Below, one piece after another: positions 1-5,365 of a stretch of DNA of 7,984 nucleotides. A program made the translations under genes and the position numbers. Origin of the DNA: Pseudopedobacter sp. (GTDB lineage Bacteria > Bacteroidota > Bacteroidia > Sphingobacteriales > Sphingobacteriaceae); NCBI GenBank assembly GCA_014378285.1, contig JACMNZ010000479.1, positions 1-7,984 of the forward strand, given 5' to 3'. Position 1 is the stretch's first letter, and the number at the start of each line of letters is the position of its first letter. The notes under the pieces are model-generated. The model worked only from the letters and a program-made list of their open reading frames with translations, did no database searches and was not told the origin of the DNA.

Positions 1-3
1 AAA

Positions 4-35
4 CAAAAAAGGGTTGTCTTAAAAAAAGACAACCC
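4..35 (-). terminator. Rho-independent terminator of the ferredoxin gene
   Basis: A perfect 10-bp stem pairs 11-20 (GGGTTGTCTT) with 26-35 (AAGACAACCC) around a five-base loop. Read on the minus strand, it is followed by a run of six T (the A run at 5-10). It begins 22 bp past the ferredoxin stop codon, so it ends that single-gene transcript. On the plus strand no T-run follows the stem, so it should act mainly in the minus direction. Confidence 0.85.
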
Positions 36-57
36 TATAAATATCAAAATATAAAAA

Positions 58-411
58 CTAATCTTCTTGATGTAACCAAGCTTTCTTAGCTAACAGTTCT
101 TCTTCAGTTTCTCTTACATCCTCATCATCCACACAGCAATCTACAGGGCACACTGCAGCACATTGCGGCTCATCATGAAAACCCTTACACTCTGTACATT
201 TATCAGAAACAATATAATAAACCTCATCAGAAATTGCCGATTGAGCTTCATCTGCATTTAAGGTTTCACCACCGCCAAAATCAATAATTCCTTTCAAATT
301 TGTACCTTCAGAGAATTTCCATGCTTGGCCTGCATCATATATTGCATTATTTGGACATTCTGGCTCACATGCTCCGCAATTTATGCACTCATCCGTAATT
401 TTAATTGCCAT
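58..411 (-). CDS. Two-cluster [4Fe-4S] ferredoxin
   Basis: This 117-residue, very acidic protein should be a cytoplasmic low-potential electron carrier. Seen: the first cluster motif C9-x2-C12-x2-C15-x3-C19-P near the N-terminus, and a second, C72-x2-C75-x8-C84-x3-C88-P. As in other bacterial 2[4Fe-4S] ferredoxins, each cluster probably takes its fourth ligand from the other motif. About 50 residues separate the two motifs, and the eight-residue insert within the second recalls Alvin-type (Allochromatium) ferredoxins. The acidic tail (about 94-117) and extra C92/C93 lie beyond the cluster core. It is divergent from the acyl-CoA reductase gene, an arrangement I recall from other Bacteroidota, which suggests but does not prove that it is a redox partner. 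The ATG at 411 is the natural start, six codons before the first cluster. No Shine-Dalgarno site is visible. The family call is very secure; the partner is not known. Confidence 0.96.
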   Translation of the reverse strand: MAIKITDECINCGACEPECPNNAIYDAGQAWKFSEGTNLKGIIDFGGGETLNADEAQSAISDEVYYIVSDKCTECKGFHDEPQCAAVCPVDCCVDDEDVRETEEELLAKKAWLHQED

Positions 412-438
412 ATTTTATTTAATCTAACGCCTTAAACG

Positions 439-446
439 TATTTTTG
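439..446 (+). promoter_or_regulatory. -7 promoter element of the acyl-CoA reductase gene
   Basis: The plus strand reads TATTTTTG, an exact TAnnTTTG match. Transcription would begin near 453, leaving a leader of about 49 bases before the ATG at 502. No convincing -33 TTG lies 17-23 bp upstream. This box points toward the ferredoxin -7 box on the other strand, so the two start points are predicted to lie only a few bases apart. Confidence 0.45.
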
Positions 447-464
447 TTTTTTCTTAATAAGCTG

Positions 465-472
465 CAAATATA
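465..472 (-). promoter_or_regulatory. -7 promoter element of the ferredoxin gene
   Basis: The minus strand reads TATATTTG, an exact match to the Bacteroidota -7 consensus TAnnTTTG. Transcription would start near 458, giving a leader of about 47 bases before the ATG at 411. No good -33 TTG is found at the usual spacing; the nearest TTG lies 27 bp upstream, which is too far. The call therefore rests on the -7 box and position alone. Confidence 0.5.
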
Positions 473-501
473 ACACAATTAAATTATTAGGAATTCAGTC
501 A

Positions 502-1527
502 ATGTCAGATTTGTTTAAAGAAAATAGAGTAAAAGCATTTGTTAAATTAGGCGATTTTTTAAAAATCCTTGATGAAAGTTTTAAAAATATCATTGAAAAC
601 TCAAAACATAAAAACGCTTGGTTTAATCCTGAGCAGGTATTAAGTGCCATTTATGCAAACGGACAAATGCTCAACCAAAATGATCTAATAAACTTTTCAA
701 AAGATATTCCTAAAATTAATACTCATCCTAAAAAAGTTGGATTGATATTAGCTGGAAATATCCCAATGGTTGGCTTTCACGATATATTAACAGTTTTACT
801 AACCGGGAATATTGCGCTCATTAAATTATCTTCTCAAGACGATTTGCTTATTCCAGCAGTTCTATCAAAATTAATAACTATAGAACCTAATTTTAAAAAT
901 CAAATACAATTTGTAGAAAGATTAGAAAATTTTGATGCGGTTATAGCAACAGGAAGTAACAATTCTTCTCGTTATTTTGATTACTATTTTTCAAAAGTAC
1001 CCAATATTATTAGAAAAAACAGAAATAGCGTTGCCATATTAAATGGGCAAGAAACTACCGAAGAATTAAAAGAATTGGGTAATGATATTTTTAATTATTA
1101 CGGCTTAGGTTGTAGAAATGTATCCAAATTATTTGTCCCAAAAGATTATGTTTTTAACCACTTTTTCGAATCAATAGAAAAATTTAATACAATTATCAAC
1201 CATCACAAATACAATAACAACTACGATTACAATAAGTCTATTTTCTTGGTTAATAAAAATCAACACCTGGATAATGGTTTTCTTTTAGTGGCAAAAGACG
1301 AAAGAATGTTTTCTCCATTAGCTGTTGTTTATTACGAAGAATATGATTCTTTAAACCAAGTAATTGAAAAAGTTAACGCTAAAGCTGAGGAAATTCAAGT
1401 AGTTGTTTCAACAATCAAAGAAAATATTTTACCTGCAAAAGTCAACTTCGGCGAAAGCCAAAACCCTAAACTTTGGGATTTTGCAGATGGTGTAGATACC
1501 ATTGCTTTTTTAAACTCGTTAAACTGA
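502..1527 (+). CDS. Acyl-CoA reductase, short LuxC-like (aldehyde dehydrogenase fold)
   Basis: Members of this family reduce acyl-CoA (or an acyl-enzyme) to the fatty aldehyde with NAD(P)H, through a cysteine thioester. The 341-residue product is shorter than LuxC of luminous bacteria (roughly 480). Seen: AGNIPMVGFHD at 84-94, typical of the cofactor-binding part; a glycine/serine-rich segment TGSNNSSRYFDYYF at 150-163; and YYGLGCRNVSKL at 199-210, where C204 is the likely catalytic cysteine. There is no signal peptide or membrane segment. The start has a modest AGGAA 9 bases before the ATG, unusual in this genome. No luxD, luxE or luciferase genes are nearby, so the physiological substrate is unknown; membrane lipid or aldehyde metabolism is a guess. 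The nearest neighbour is the divergent ferredoxin. Family assignment good, substrate open. Confidence 0.9.
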   Translation: MSDLFKENRVKAFVKLGDFLKILDESFKNIIENSKHKNAWFNPEQVLSAIYANGQMLNQNDLINFSKDIPKINTHPKKVGLILAGNIPMVGFHDILTVLLTGNIALIKLSSQDDLLIPAVLSKLITIEPNFKNQIQFVERLENFDAVIATGSNNSSRYFDYYFSKVPNIIRKNRNSVAILNGQETTEELKELGNDIFNYYGLGCRNVSKLFVPKDYVFNHFFESIEKFNTIINHHKYNNNYDYNKSIFLVNKNQHLDNGFLLVAKDERMFSPLAVVYYEEYDSLNQVIEKVNAKAEEIQVVVSTIKENILPAKVNFGESQNPKLWDFADGVDTIAFLNSLN

Positions 1528-1563
1528 AATTAAAATTAACCCCACACCAAGCATAAAAAATTT

Positions 1564-1571
1564 TACCTTTG
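1564..1571 (+). promoter_or_regulatory. -7 promoter element; possible leaderless start for the 67-aa gene
   Basis: TACCTTTG is an exact TAnnTTTG match and ends only four bases before the ATG at 1576. Initiation at the usual distance would fall on or within a base or two of that ATG, so the mRNA would be leaderless or nearly so. No -33 TTG is visible, so the element may be weak or fortuitous. Confidence 0.4.
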
Positions 1572-1575
1572 GTAT

Positions 1576-1779
1576 ATGTATATCATAAAAGTTAAAGGAG
1601 TGGCAAAAATCCCAGATTATGTACAACTAAGGGATGAGCAATTTACTCTTTTAGCCTATTTTAGGGTAGATAGACCGGAAAAACATTTAGAAAAAGTAGG
1701 TTTAGCCCATAAAGCTGAATATATTATGAATATTGTAAAAGATTTACCTTTTGGAAAAATCTTAAAATTAGAAATCTAA
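1576..1779 (+). CDS. Small conserved-looking protein of unknown function, coupled to ftsE
   Basis: I do not recognise a function for this 67-residue protein. It is soluble in appearance, with no signal peptide, membrane segment or cysteines. The pattern suggests a small alpha/beta fold: an N-terminal strand (YIIKVKGVAKI), a probable strand around FTLLAYFRV (23-31), a charged helix around 35-56, and a closing strand (GKILKLEI). The stop codon overlaps the ftsE start in a TAATG junction, so the two genes are co-transcribed and probably translationally coupled. From memory, short proteins like this recur beside ftsE in Bacteroidota, but I cannot confirm it here. The reading frame is credible because of the coupling, the ordinary codon use and the promoter match just upstream. 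A partner or stability factor for FtsE is only an inference from position. Confidence 0.8.
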   Translation: MYIIKVKGVAKIPDYVQLRDEQFTLLAYFRVDRPEKHLEKVGLAHKAEYIMNIVKDLPFGKILKLEI

Positions 1780-2459
1780 TGGTAGGAAACTCAGTAATAA
1801 AATTAAATAACATTGATATTTTTCAGCAAAAACACCTTGTTTTATCGAGTGTAAATTTACATGTTGATAAGGGTGAATTCGTTTATTTGATAGGTCAAAC
1901 AGGATCAGGAAAAAGTAGTTTATTAAAAATTATTTATGGCGATTTACATATTCAAAACGGTGATGGACATGCCGTAGGGTACGAGTTAAGAAACTTGAAA
2001 GATGCAGATGTTCCTTATATGCGCCGTAAATTAGGTATCGTTTTTCAAGATTTTCAATTATTAACAGACAGAAGTATTGAACAAAATTTAGCTTTTGTTT
2101 TAAAAGCAACAGGTTGGAAAGACAAAAATTTAATCCAAGAGCGTATAAAAGATGTTTTAGAAAAAGTGGGCTTAAGAAGTAAAATGAAGAAAATGCCTCA
2201 TGAAATTTCTGGTGGCGAGCAGCAACGTGTGGTTGTGGCAAGGGCTTTATTAAATGACCCAGAATTGATTTTAGCCGATGAGCCTACAGGAAATTTAGAT
2301 CCAGAAACTTCCGAAGAAATCATGATTTTACTACGTCAAATCAGTCAGTCTGGCACAGCCGTTCTAATGGCAACTCACGATTATCACATTATCCGGACTT
2401 TTCCTTCCCGTATCATAAAATGCGAAAATGGAAAAGTGATAGAAGACGCAACGGTTTAA
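1779..2459 (+). CDS. ftsE: Cell division ABC transporter ATP-binding protein FtsE
   Basis: FtsE is the cytoplasmic ATPase of the FtsEX complex. With the membrane protein FtsX it gates cell-wall hydrolases at the division septum. The 226-residue length is normal. All ABC motifs are intact: Walker A GQTGSGKS at 39-46, Q-loop glutamine Q90, signature SGGEQQR at 144-150, Walker B LILADEP at 163-169 with catalytic E168, and switch histidine H200. The segment FQDFQLLTDRSIEQNL (89-104) is characteristic of FtsE and separates it from LolD/MacB-type ATPases, though these are close relatives. ATG 1779 overlaps the stop of the upstream 67-codon gene by one base. The next plus-strand gene is grpE, so ftsX is not adjacent, unlike the ftsYEX operon of E. 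coli. As I recall, split ftsE and ftsX loci are normal in Bacteroidota. Confidence 0.93.
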   Translation: MVGNSVIKLNNIDIFQQKHLVLSSVNLHVDKGEFVYLIGQTGSGKSSLLKIIYGDLHIQNGDGHAVGYELRNLKDADVPYMRRKLGIVFQDFQLLTDRSIEQNLAFVLKATGWKDKNLIQERIKDVLEKVGLRSKMKKMPHEISGGEQQRVVVARALLNDPELILADEPTGNLDPETSEEIMILLRQISQSGTAVLMATHDYHIIRTFPSRIIKCENGKVIEDATV

Positions 2460-2481
2460 TATACAAGTCAAAAATATTTAG

Positions 2482-2534
2482 CAGTCAATTTGGAGGTTTA
2501 ATTCTTATTAAACTGACAGCTTGACTGTTTTTTT
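2482..2534 (+). terminator. Probable terminator after ftsE (long imperfect hairpin plus T7)
   Basis: An outer 7-bp stem (CAGTCAA 2482-2488 with TTGACTG 2521-2527) and an inner 7-bp stem (GTTTAAT 2496-2502 with ATTAAAC 2507-2513, loop TCTT) stack with a partly paired 7/7 internal loop. A run of seven T follows at 2528-2534. It starts 22 bp past the ftsE stop. Its right arm overlaps sequence that could also be an operator for grpE, so the two roles compete as explanations. Confidence 0.5.
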
Positions 2535-2539
2535 GTTAG

Positions 2540-2555
2540 TGGCAGCATGTTTGGA
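2540..2555 (+). promoter_or_regulatory. Candidate grpE-dnaJ promoter, sigma-54-like -24/-12 layout
   Basis: TGGCAG (2540-2545), five bases, then TTGGA (2551-2555) matches the sigma-54 pattern TGGCAC-N5-TTGCW in spacing. It differs at the last base of the -24 block and at the C of the -12 GC. Transcription would start near 2566, 18 bases before grpE. I recall similar TTGGCA...TTTG arrangements upstream of Bacteroidota heat-shock genes, often preceded by a TGACA/TGACTG-type repeat like the one at 2513-2527. No good TAnnTTTG box exists here (the nearest is CATGTTTG, 2546-2553), so ordinary sigma-A recognition is less likely but possible. Confidence 0.4.
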
Positions 2556-2583
2556 CTTTGGATAAAATTATAATTAATAGATA

Positions 2584-3177
2584 ATGTTTAAGAAAAAGAA
2601 GGTTTCAGAACAAGAGGAACATAACAAAATGGCAGATAACGCAGAAAACCAAGAACCAGAATATCTTAAAGAAGAGCTTGAGGAAATTAATGAGGCTAGA
2701 GTAAACGAAGTTGAAGATAACGAGCTAAGTGATACTGATAAATTAAAGGAAGAAGTAGTTCAATTAAATGATAAATATCTTCGTCTGTTTGCTGAATTTG
2801 ATAACTATAAACGTAGGACTAATCAAGAACGTAGAGATTTGCTGCAAACAGCAGGTAAGGATGTAATAGTTTCTTTGTTAGGAGTTTTGGATGATTTTGA
2901 AAGAGCTGATAAGGCTATGGAGAAAGCAACTGACGTTAAGCAAGTAAGAGAAGGCATTGAATTAGTTCATCATAAATTAAAATCCCTTTTGGTTCAAAAA
3001 GGATTAGTAGCAATGGAAGCAAAAGGTAAAACTTTTGATGCCGATATTCATGAAGCAATTACTTCTATCCCGGTTCCTTCTGATGATTTAAAGGGAAAAG
3101 TTGTAGATGAAGTTGAAAAAGGATATTTATTAAACGATAAAGTTATACGTTTTGCTAAAGTTATAGTAGGAGCATAA
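2584..3177 (+). CDS. grpE: Nucleotide exchange factor GrpE
   Basis: GrpE is the cytoplasmic homodimeric cofactor that releases ADP from DnaK, and its long helices act as a thermosensor. The product has 197 residues, in the normal range. Order: a basic start (residues 1-7), an acidic disordered tail to about 50, a long coiled-coil helix from about 51 to 90 with the family motif FAEFDNYKRR (69-78), a four-helix-bundle segment (about 91-140), and the C-terminal beta domain that contacts DnaK. The domain includes the GrpE signature FDADIHEAIT (151-160) and ends in KVVDEVEKGY...VIRFAKVIV. An alternative ATG at codon 16 (2629) would remove the basic tip; I keep 2584 because it sits at the usual distance from the candidate promoter. 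It has tandem TAA stops. dnaJ follows after 99 bp, while dnaK is absent from the window. Confidence 0.97.
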   Translation: MFKKKKVSEQEEHNKMADNAENQEPEYLKEELEEINEARVNEVEDNELSDTDKLKEEVVQLNDKYLRLFAEFDNYKRRTNQERRDLLQTAGKDVIVSLLGVLDDFERADKAMEKATDVKQVREGIELVHHKLKSLLVQKGLVAMEAKGKTFDADIHEAITSIPVPSDDLKGKVVDEVEKGYLLNDKVIRFAKVIVGA

Positions 3178-3263
3178 TAATTTGAAAATGTGTCGATTTG
3201 AAAATTTGACAATTTTTTAAAACGACAAAAACAGCATCATCAAATTATCAAATCTTCAAATTA
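3178..3263. repeat. Long imperfect inverted repeat between grpE and dnaJ
   Basis: The whole grpE-dnaJ gap is built from ATTTGAAAAT-like units in one orientation on the left and their complements on the right. The outermost nine bases pair perfectly (TAATTTGAA 3178-3186 with TTCAAATTA 3255-3263). After a mismatched patch a second register-matched block pairs (ATTTGA 3196-3201 with TCAAAT 3240-3245). Overall about three quarters of the first 29 positions pair. No T-run follows, so it is not a standard terminator. I recall similar ATTTGAAAAT-rich palindromes scattered between genes in Pedobacter and relatives. A hairpin here could set the grpE:dnaJ mRNA ratio by processing or attenuation; that is inference. 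Confidence 0.55.
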
Positions 3264-3276
3264 AAGAATTGAATTA

Positions 3277-4446
3277 ATGAGTAAAAGAGATTATTACGAT
3301 ATACTTGGGGTTTCTAAAAGTGCTCCAGCAGATGAAATAAAGAAAGCCTATCGTAAGCAGGCAATAAAATTTCACCCAGATAAAAATCCGGATGATAAAT
3401 CTGCTGAAGATAAGTTTAAGGAAGCTGCTGAAGCTTATGAAGTATTAAGTAATCCAGAAAAAAAACAAAGGTATGATCAATTTGGTCATGCTGGTTCACA
3501 AAGTGGATTTGGTGGTGGCTATGGAGGCGGCGGTATGAACATGGAAGATATATTTAGCCAATTTGGTGATGTATTTGGTGGTGGTGGCGGCAGTCCTTTT
3601 GATAGTTTTTTTGGTGGTGGAGGTCAATCTCGTAGTAGCGGCGGTAAAAGAGTTCAAAGAGGTACCAACTTACGCATTAAAGTAAAACTAACTTTAGAAG
3701 AAATTGCTAACGGTGTAGAAAAAAAGATAAAAGTTAACAAGCAAATTGTTTGTACTACTTGTGATGGAACAGGAGCAAAAGATAAAAATTCTTTCTCTAC
3801 CTGTAAAACTTGTGGCGGACAAGGAGCGGTTAGGCGTGTAACCAATACCATTCTTGGTCAAATGCAAACAACCAGCACTTGCCCTACTTGTAATGGCGAA
3901 GGAACAACGATTTCTTCAAAATGTAATACCTGTCATGGTGATGGTGTTATGCGTGGCGAAGAAACCATCAGTATCAATATTCCTGCTGGAGTAAGTGAAG
4001 GTATGCAGTTAAGCATGAGCGGTAAAGGGAACGCAGCGCCACGTGGCGGAGTGCCTGGAGATTTGATTATTTTGGTGGAAGAAATTGCCCATGAATCTTT
4101 AAAAAGAGAAGGAATAAATGTCATTTACGATTTACATGTTAGTTTTGTTGATGCAACGTTAGGCGCTAGTATTGAAGTTCCAACTATTGACGGTAAAGCT
4201 AGAATTAAATTAGATCCTGGAACTCAGGGAGGAAAAATCTTAAGACTAAAAGGAAAAGGAATTCCGGAAGTTAATTCTTACCATAAAGGTGATCAATTAG
4301 TACAAGTAAATATTTGGACACCAAAAATATTAAATAACGAAGAAAGAGAATTGTTAGAACAATTAAAAGAATCTCAAAACTTTAAACCTAGCCCGGGTAA
4401 AAATGAGAAAAGTTTCTTTGATAGGATGAAAGAATATTTTGAATAA
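3277..4446 (+). CDS. dnaJ: Chaperone protein DnaJ (type I Hsp40)
   Basis: DnaJ delivers unfolded clients to DnaK and stimulates its ATPase. This 389-residue protein has the full type I architecture. The J domain (4-68) contains the essential HPD at 33-35. The Gly/Phe-rich linker (about 72-124) carries long GGGG runs and the DIFSQFGDVFGG segment. The zinc-binding domain has four CxxCxGxG repeats starting at C159, C176, C202 and C216. The two beta-sandwich substrate domains follow, with GDLIILVEE (261-269) and a dimerisation tail ending FFDRMKEYFE. Nothing is missing or mutated among the key residues. It follows grpE on the same strand and should share its promoter, since I see no TAnnTTTG box in the gap between them. 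A strong terminator lies 20 bp after the stop codon. Confidence 0.98.
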   Translation: MSKRDYYDILGVSKSAPADEIKKAYRKQAIKFHPDKNPDDKSAEDKFKEAAEAYEVLSNPEKKQRYDQFGHAGSQSGFGGGYGGGGMNMEDIFSQFGDVFGGGGGSPFDSFFGGGGQSRSSGGKRVQRGTNLRIKVKLTLEEIANGVEKKIKVNKQIVCTTCDGTGAKDKNSFSTCKTCGGQGAVRRVTNTILGQMQTTSTCPTCNGEGTTISSKCNTCHGDGVMRGEETISINIPAGVSEGMQLSMSGKGNAAPRGGVPGDLIILVEEIAHESLKREGINVIYDLHVSFVDATLGASIEVPTIDGKARIKLDPGTQGGKILRLKGKGIPEVNSYHKGDQLVQVNIWTPKILNNEERELLEQLKESQNFKPSPGKNEKSFFDRMKEYFE

Positions 4447-4466
4447 TTAAATTCAAATAAATTGTT

Positions 4467-4501
4467 AAATGGCTTATGAAAAAATCATAAGCCATTTTTT
4501 T
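4467..4501 (+). terminator. Rho-independent terminator of grpE-dnaJ
   Basis: A perfect 13-bp stem pairs 4467-4479 with 4485-4497 around an A5 loop, with a run of seven T at 4495-4501. On the plus strand it ends the grpE-dnaJ unit. The convergent J/KTSC gene also runs into it from the right. On that strand the following bases are ATTTAACAATTT rather than a clean T-run, so termination there is probably weaker. Confidence 0.92.
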
Positions 4502-4532
4502 GTTTAAAAATTATTTTATTAGGCTTGTAAAA

Positions 4533-4979
4533 CTAAGCTGTAGCAACTAATCTACTGGTACTTCTATAAACGTAAGAAGTAAAAATATGTCTTCGAGCAA
4601 ATCTTCCTCTAGAATCTGCATTTACCAGTTTTACATAAATAGCTTTAGGAACATCAAAATATTCGTAAGTGTTGCCGTCTAAAAACTCCACGGTTAACAC
4701 TTGGGATTTAAATTCAAAATCTTGAATGTTAGAATTTGATGTGGTTTCTGTATAAGCCTGTAAACTTTGATCACGAGTTTCTGGAGCAATACTTACTAAA
4801 AAATGATAAGCCTCAATCATATTTTTGCTGGTATGTTCAGCATTTGTACGTTCTTCGCCTTCTGGAAACTTATCTGGATGATAAGTCTTCATTAAACTTC
4901 TATATACTGATTTCAACTCTACAAGGGTAGCTTTCTCAGTAACTTCTAATAATTTTCTGTAATCAACAATCTTCTTCAT
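4533..4979 (-). CDS. J-domain protein with C-terminal KTSC domain
   Basis: This 148-residue protein joins a J domain to a KTSC domain. The J domain occupies about 5-63: DYRKLLEVTEKATLVELKSV, then YHPDKFPEGE with HPD at 34-36, so it should be able to stimulate a DnaK ATPase. A polar linker (about 64-90) leads to the KTSC domain (91-140), a short module named from the C-terminus of some lysyl-tRNA synthetases. Its hallmark YxY is seen as Y105-E-Y107, followed by the VP pair and the GRFARRHIF stretch. KTSC may bind nucleic acid or protein, but its role is unsettled. There is no Gly/Phe region or zinc domain, so this is a type III J-protein. It probably targets DnaK to a specific client. Convergent with dnaJ; no operon partner. 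The start at 4979 precedes the J domain directly and sits about 52 bases from the predicted transcription start. Confidence 0.9.
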   Translation of the reverse strand: MKKIVDYRKLLEVTEKATLVELKSVYRSLMKTYHPDKFPEGEERTNAEHTSKNMIEAYHFLVSIAPETRDQSLQAYTETTSNSNIQDFEFKSQVLTVEFLDGNTYEYFDVPKAIYVKLVNADSRGRFARRHIFTSYVYRSTSRLVATA

Positions 4980-5037
4980 AATATTACAAATTACTGTCGA
5001 CTAGTCACTTATTTGAATTAGTCAAAATAATTTGGCG

Positions 5038-5045
5038 CAAAGGTA
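5038..5045 (-). promoter_or_regulatory. -7 promoter element of the J/KTSC gene
   Basis: The minus strand reads TACCTTTG, an exact TAnnTTTG match followed by CGCC. Transcription would start near 5032, about 52 bases before the ATG at 4979. No clear -33 TTG is seen; a run of T (minus strand of 5064-5068) lies near the expected spacing. Confidence 0.55.
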
Positions 5046-5180
5046 GGGTTTTTAATCACTTATAAAAACTGATTTTGATTAATAGATTTTAAAAAGACAA
5101 TTTTATCCATAAATATTTAAACGTGAATTTGGGGTTTCACTTTTAAAATTTTGTTTTTATGAATGGTCATTTGTTAAATA

Positions 5181-5295
5181 AACCGGATGGAAGCATTTGT
5201 TTGAGCTCTTTTAAATGCTTTTGAAAAAAGCTTTTAAAAAGCGAGTGCGTACAGCCGGACTATCGGAAATAATAACTCACAGACCTAGCTTTTTC
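5181..5295 (+). repeat. Structured repeat-like intergenic element, possible RNA
   Basis: This lies in the 386-bp gap between ahcY and the J/KTSC gene. The core is a long hairpin: GCTTTT 5217-5222 pairs with AAAAGC 5226-5231, seven further pairs follow (5209-5215 with 5233-5239), then CTC 5206-5208 with GAG 5243-5245 across a bulge. An outer stem may join GGAAGC 5189-5194 to GCTTTT 5288-5293 through two G-U pairs. Flanking blocks AACCGGATGGAAGC and GCGTACAGCCGGAC resemble an intergenic element I remember from many Flavobacteriia genomes (CCGAT-GGAGC ... GCGGATAGCGGGAC ... GCTCC). Whether it is transcribed, and its class (possibly an Rfam Bacteroidota motif), is unknown to me. The rest of the gap, 5046-5180, is AT-rich with nothing I can name. 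Confidence 0.4.
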
Positions 5296-5340
5296 AAAAA
5301 CAAGAAAACCGTCCTGAAACAAATCAGAACGGTTTTCTTG
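5296..5340 (-). terminator. Rho-independent terminator of ahcY
   Basis: A 12-bp perfect stem pairs 5301-5312 with 5329-5340. It continues after one mismatch by four more pairs (5314-5317 with 5324-5327) around loop AACAAA. On the minus strand it runs into five T (the A run at 5296-5300). It begins 25 bp beyond the ahcY stop codon. Confidence 0.88.
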
Positions 5341-5365
5341 ATACTTGATACTAATATCCTAATAC

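Noticed and set aside
1930..2241. Minus-strand open frame of 103 codons inside ftsE
   Set aside because: Antisense to an intact, fully conserved FtsE; its composition is rich in Leu/Phe/His without any domain.
3654..4124. Two minus-strand open frames of about 65 codons inside dnaJ
   Set aside because: Antisense shadows of the zinc-finger and substrate domains; no motifs.
4736..4930. Plus-strand open frame of 64 codons
   Set aside because: Antisense to the J/KTSC gene, whose HPD and YxY motifs show which strand is coding.
5123..5140. Short hairpin GTGAA/TTCAC with a G4 loop
   Set aside because: Only five pairs and no conserved context; expected by chance in AT-rich DNA.
5159..5224. Plus-strand 21-codon frame starting ATGAATGGT
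   Set aside because: No promoter or ribosome site, and it runs through the stems of the structured element, which explain the sequence better.
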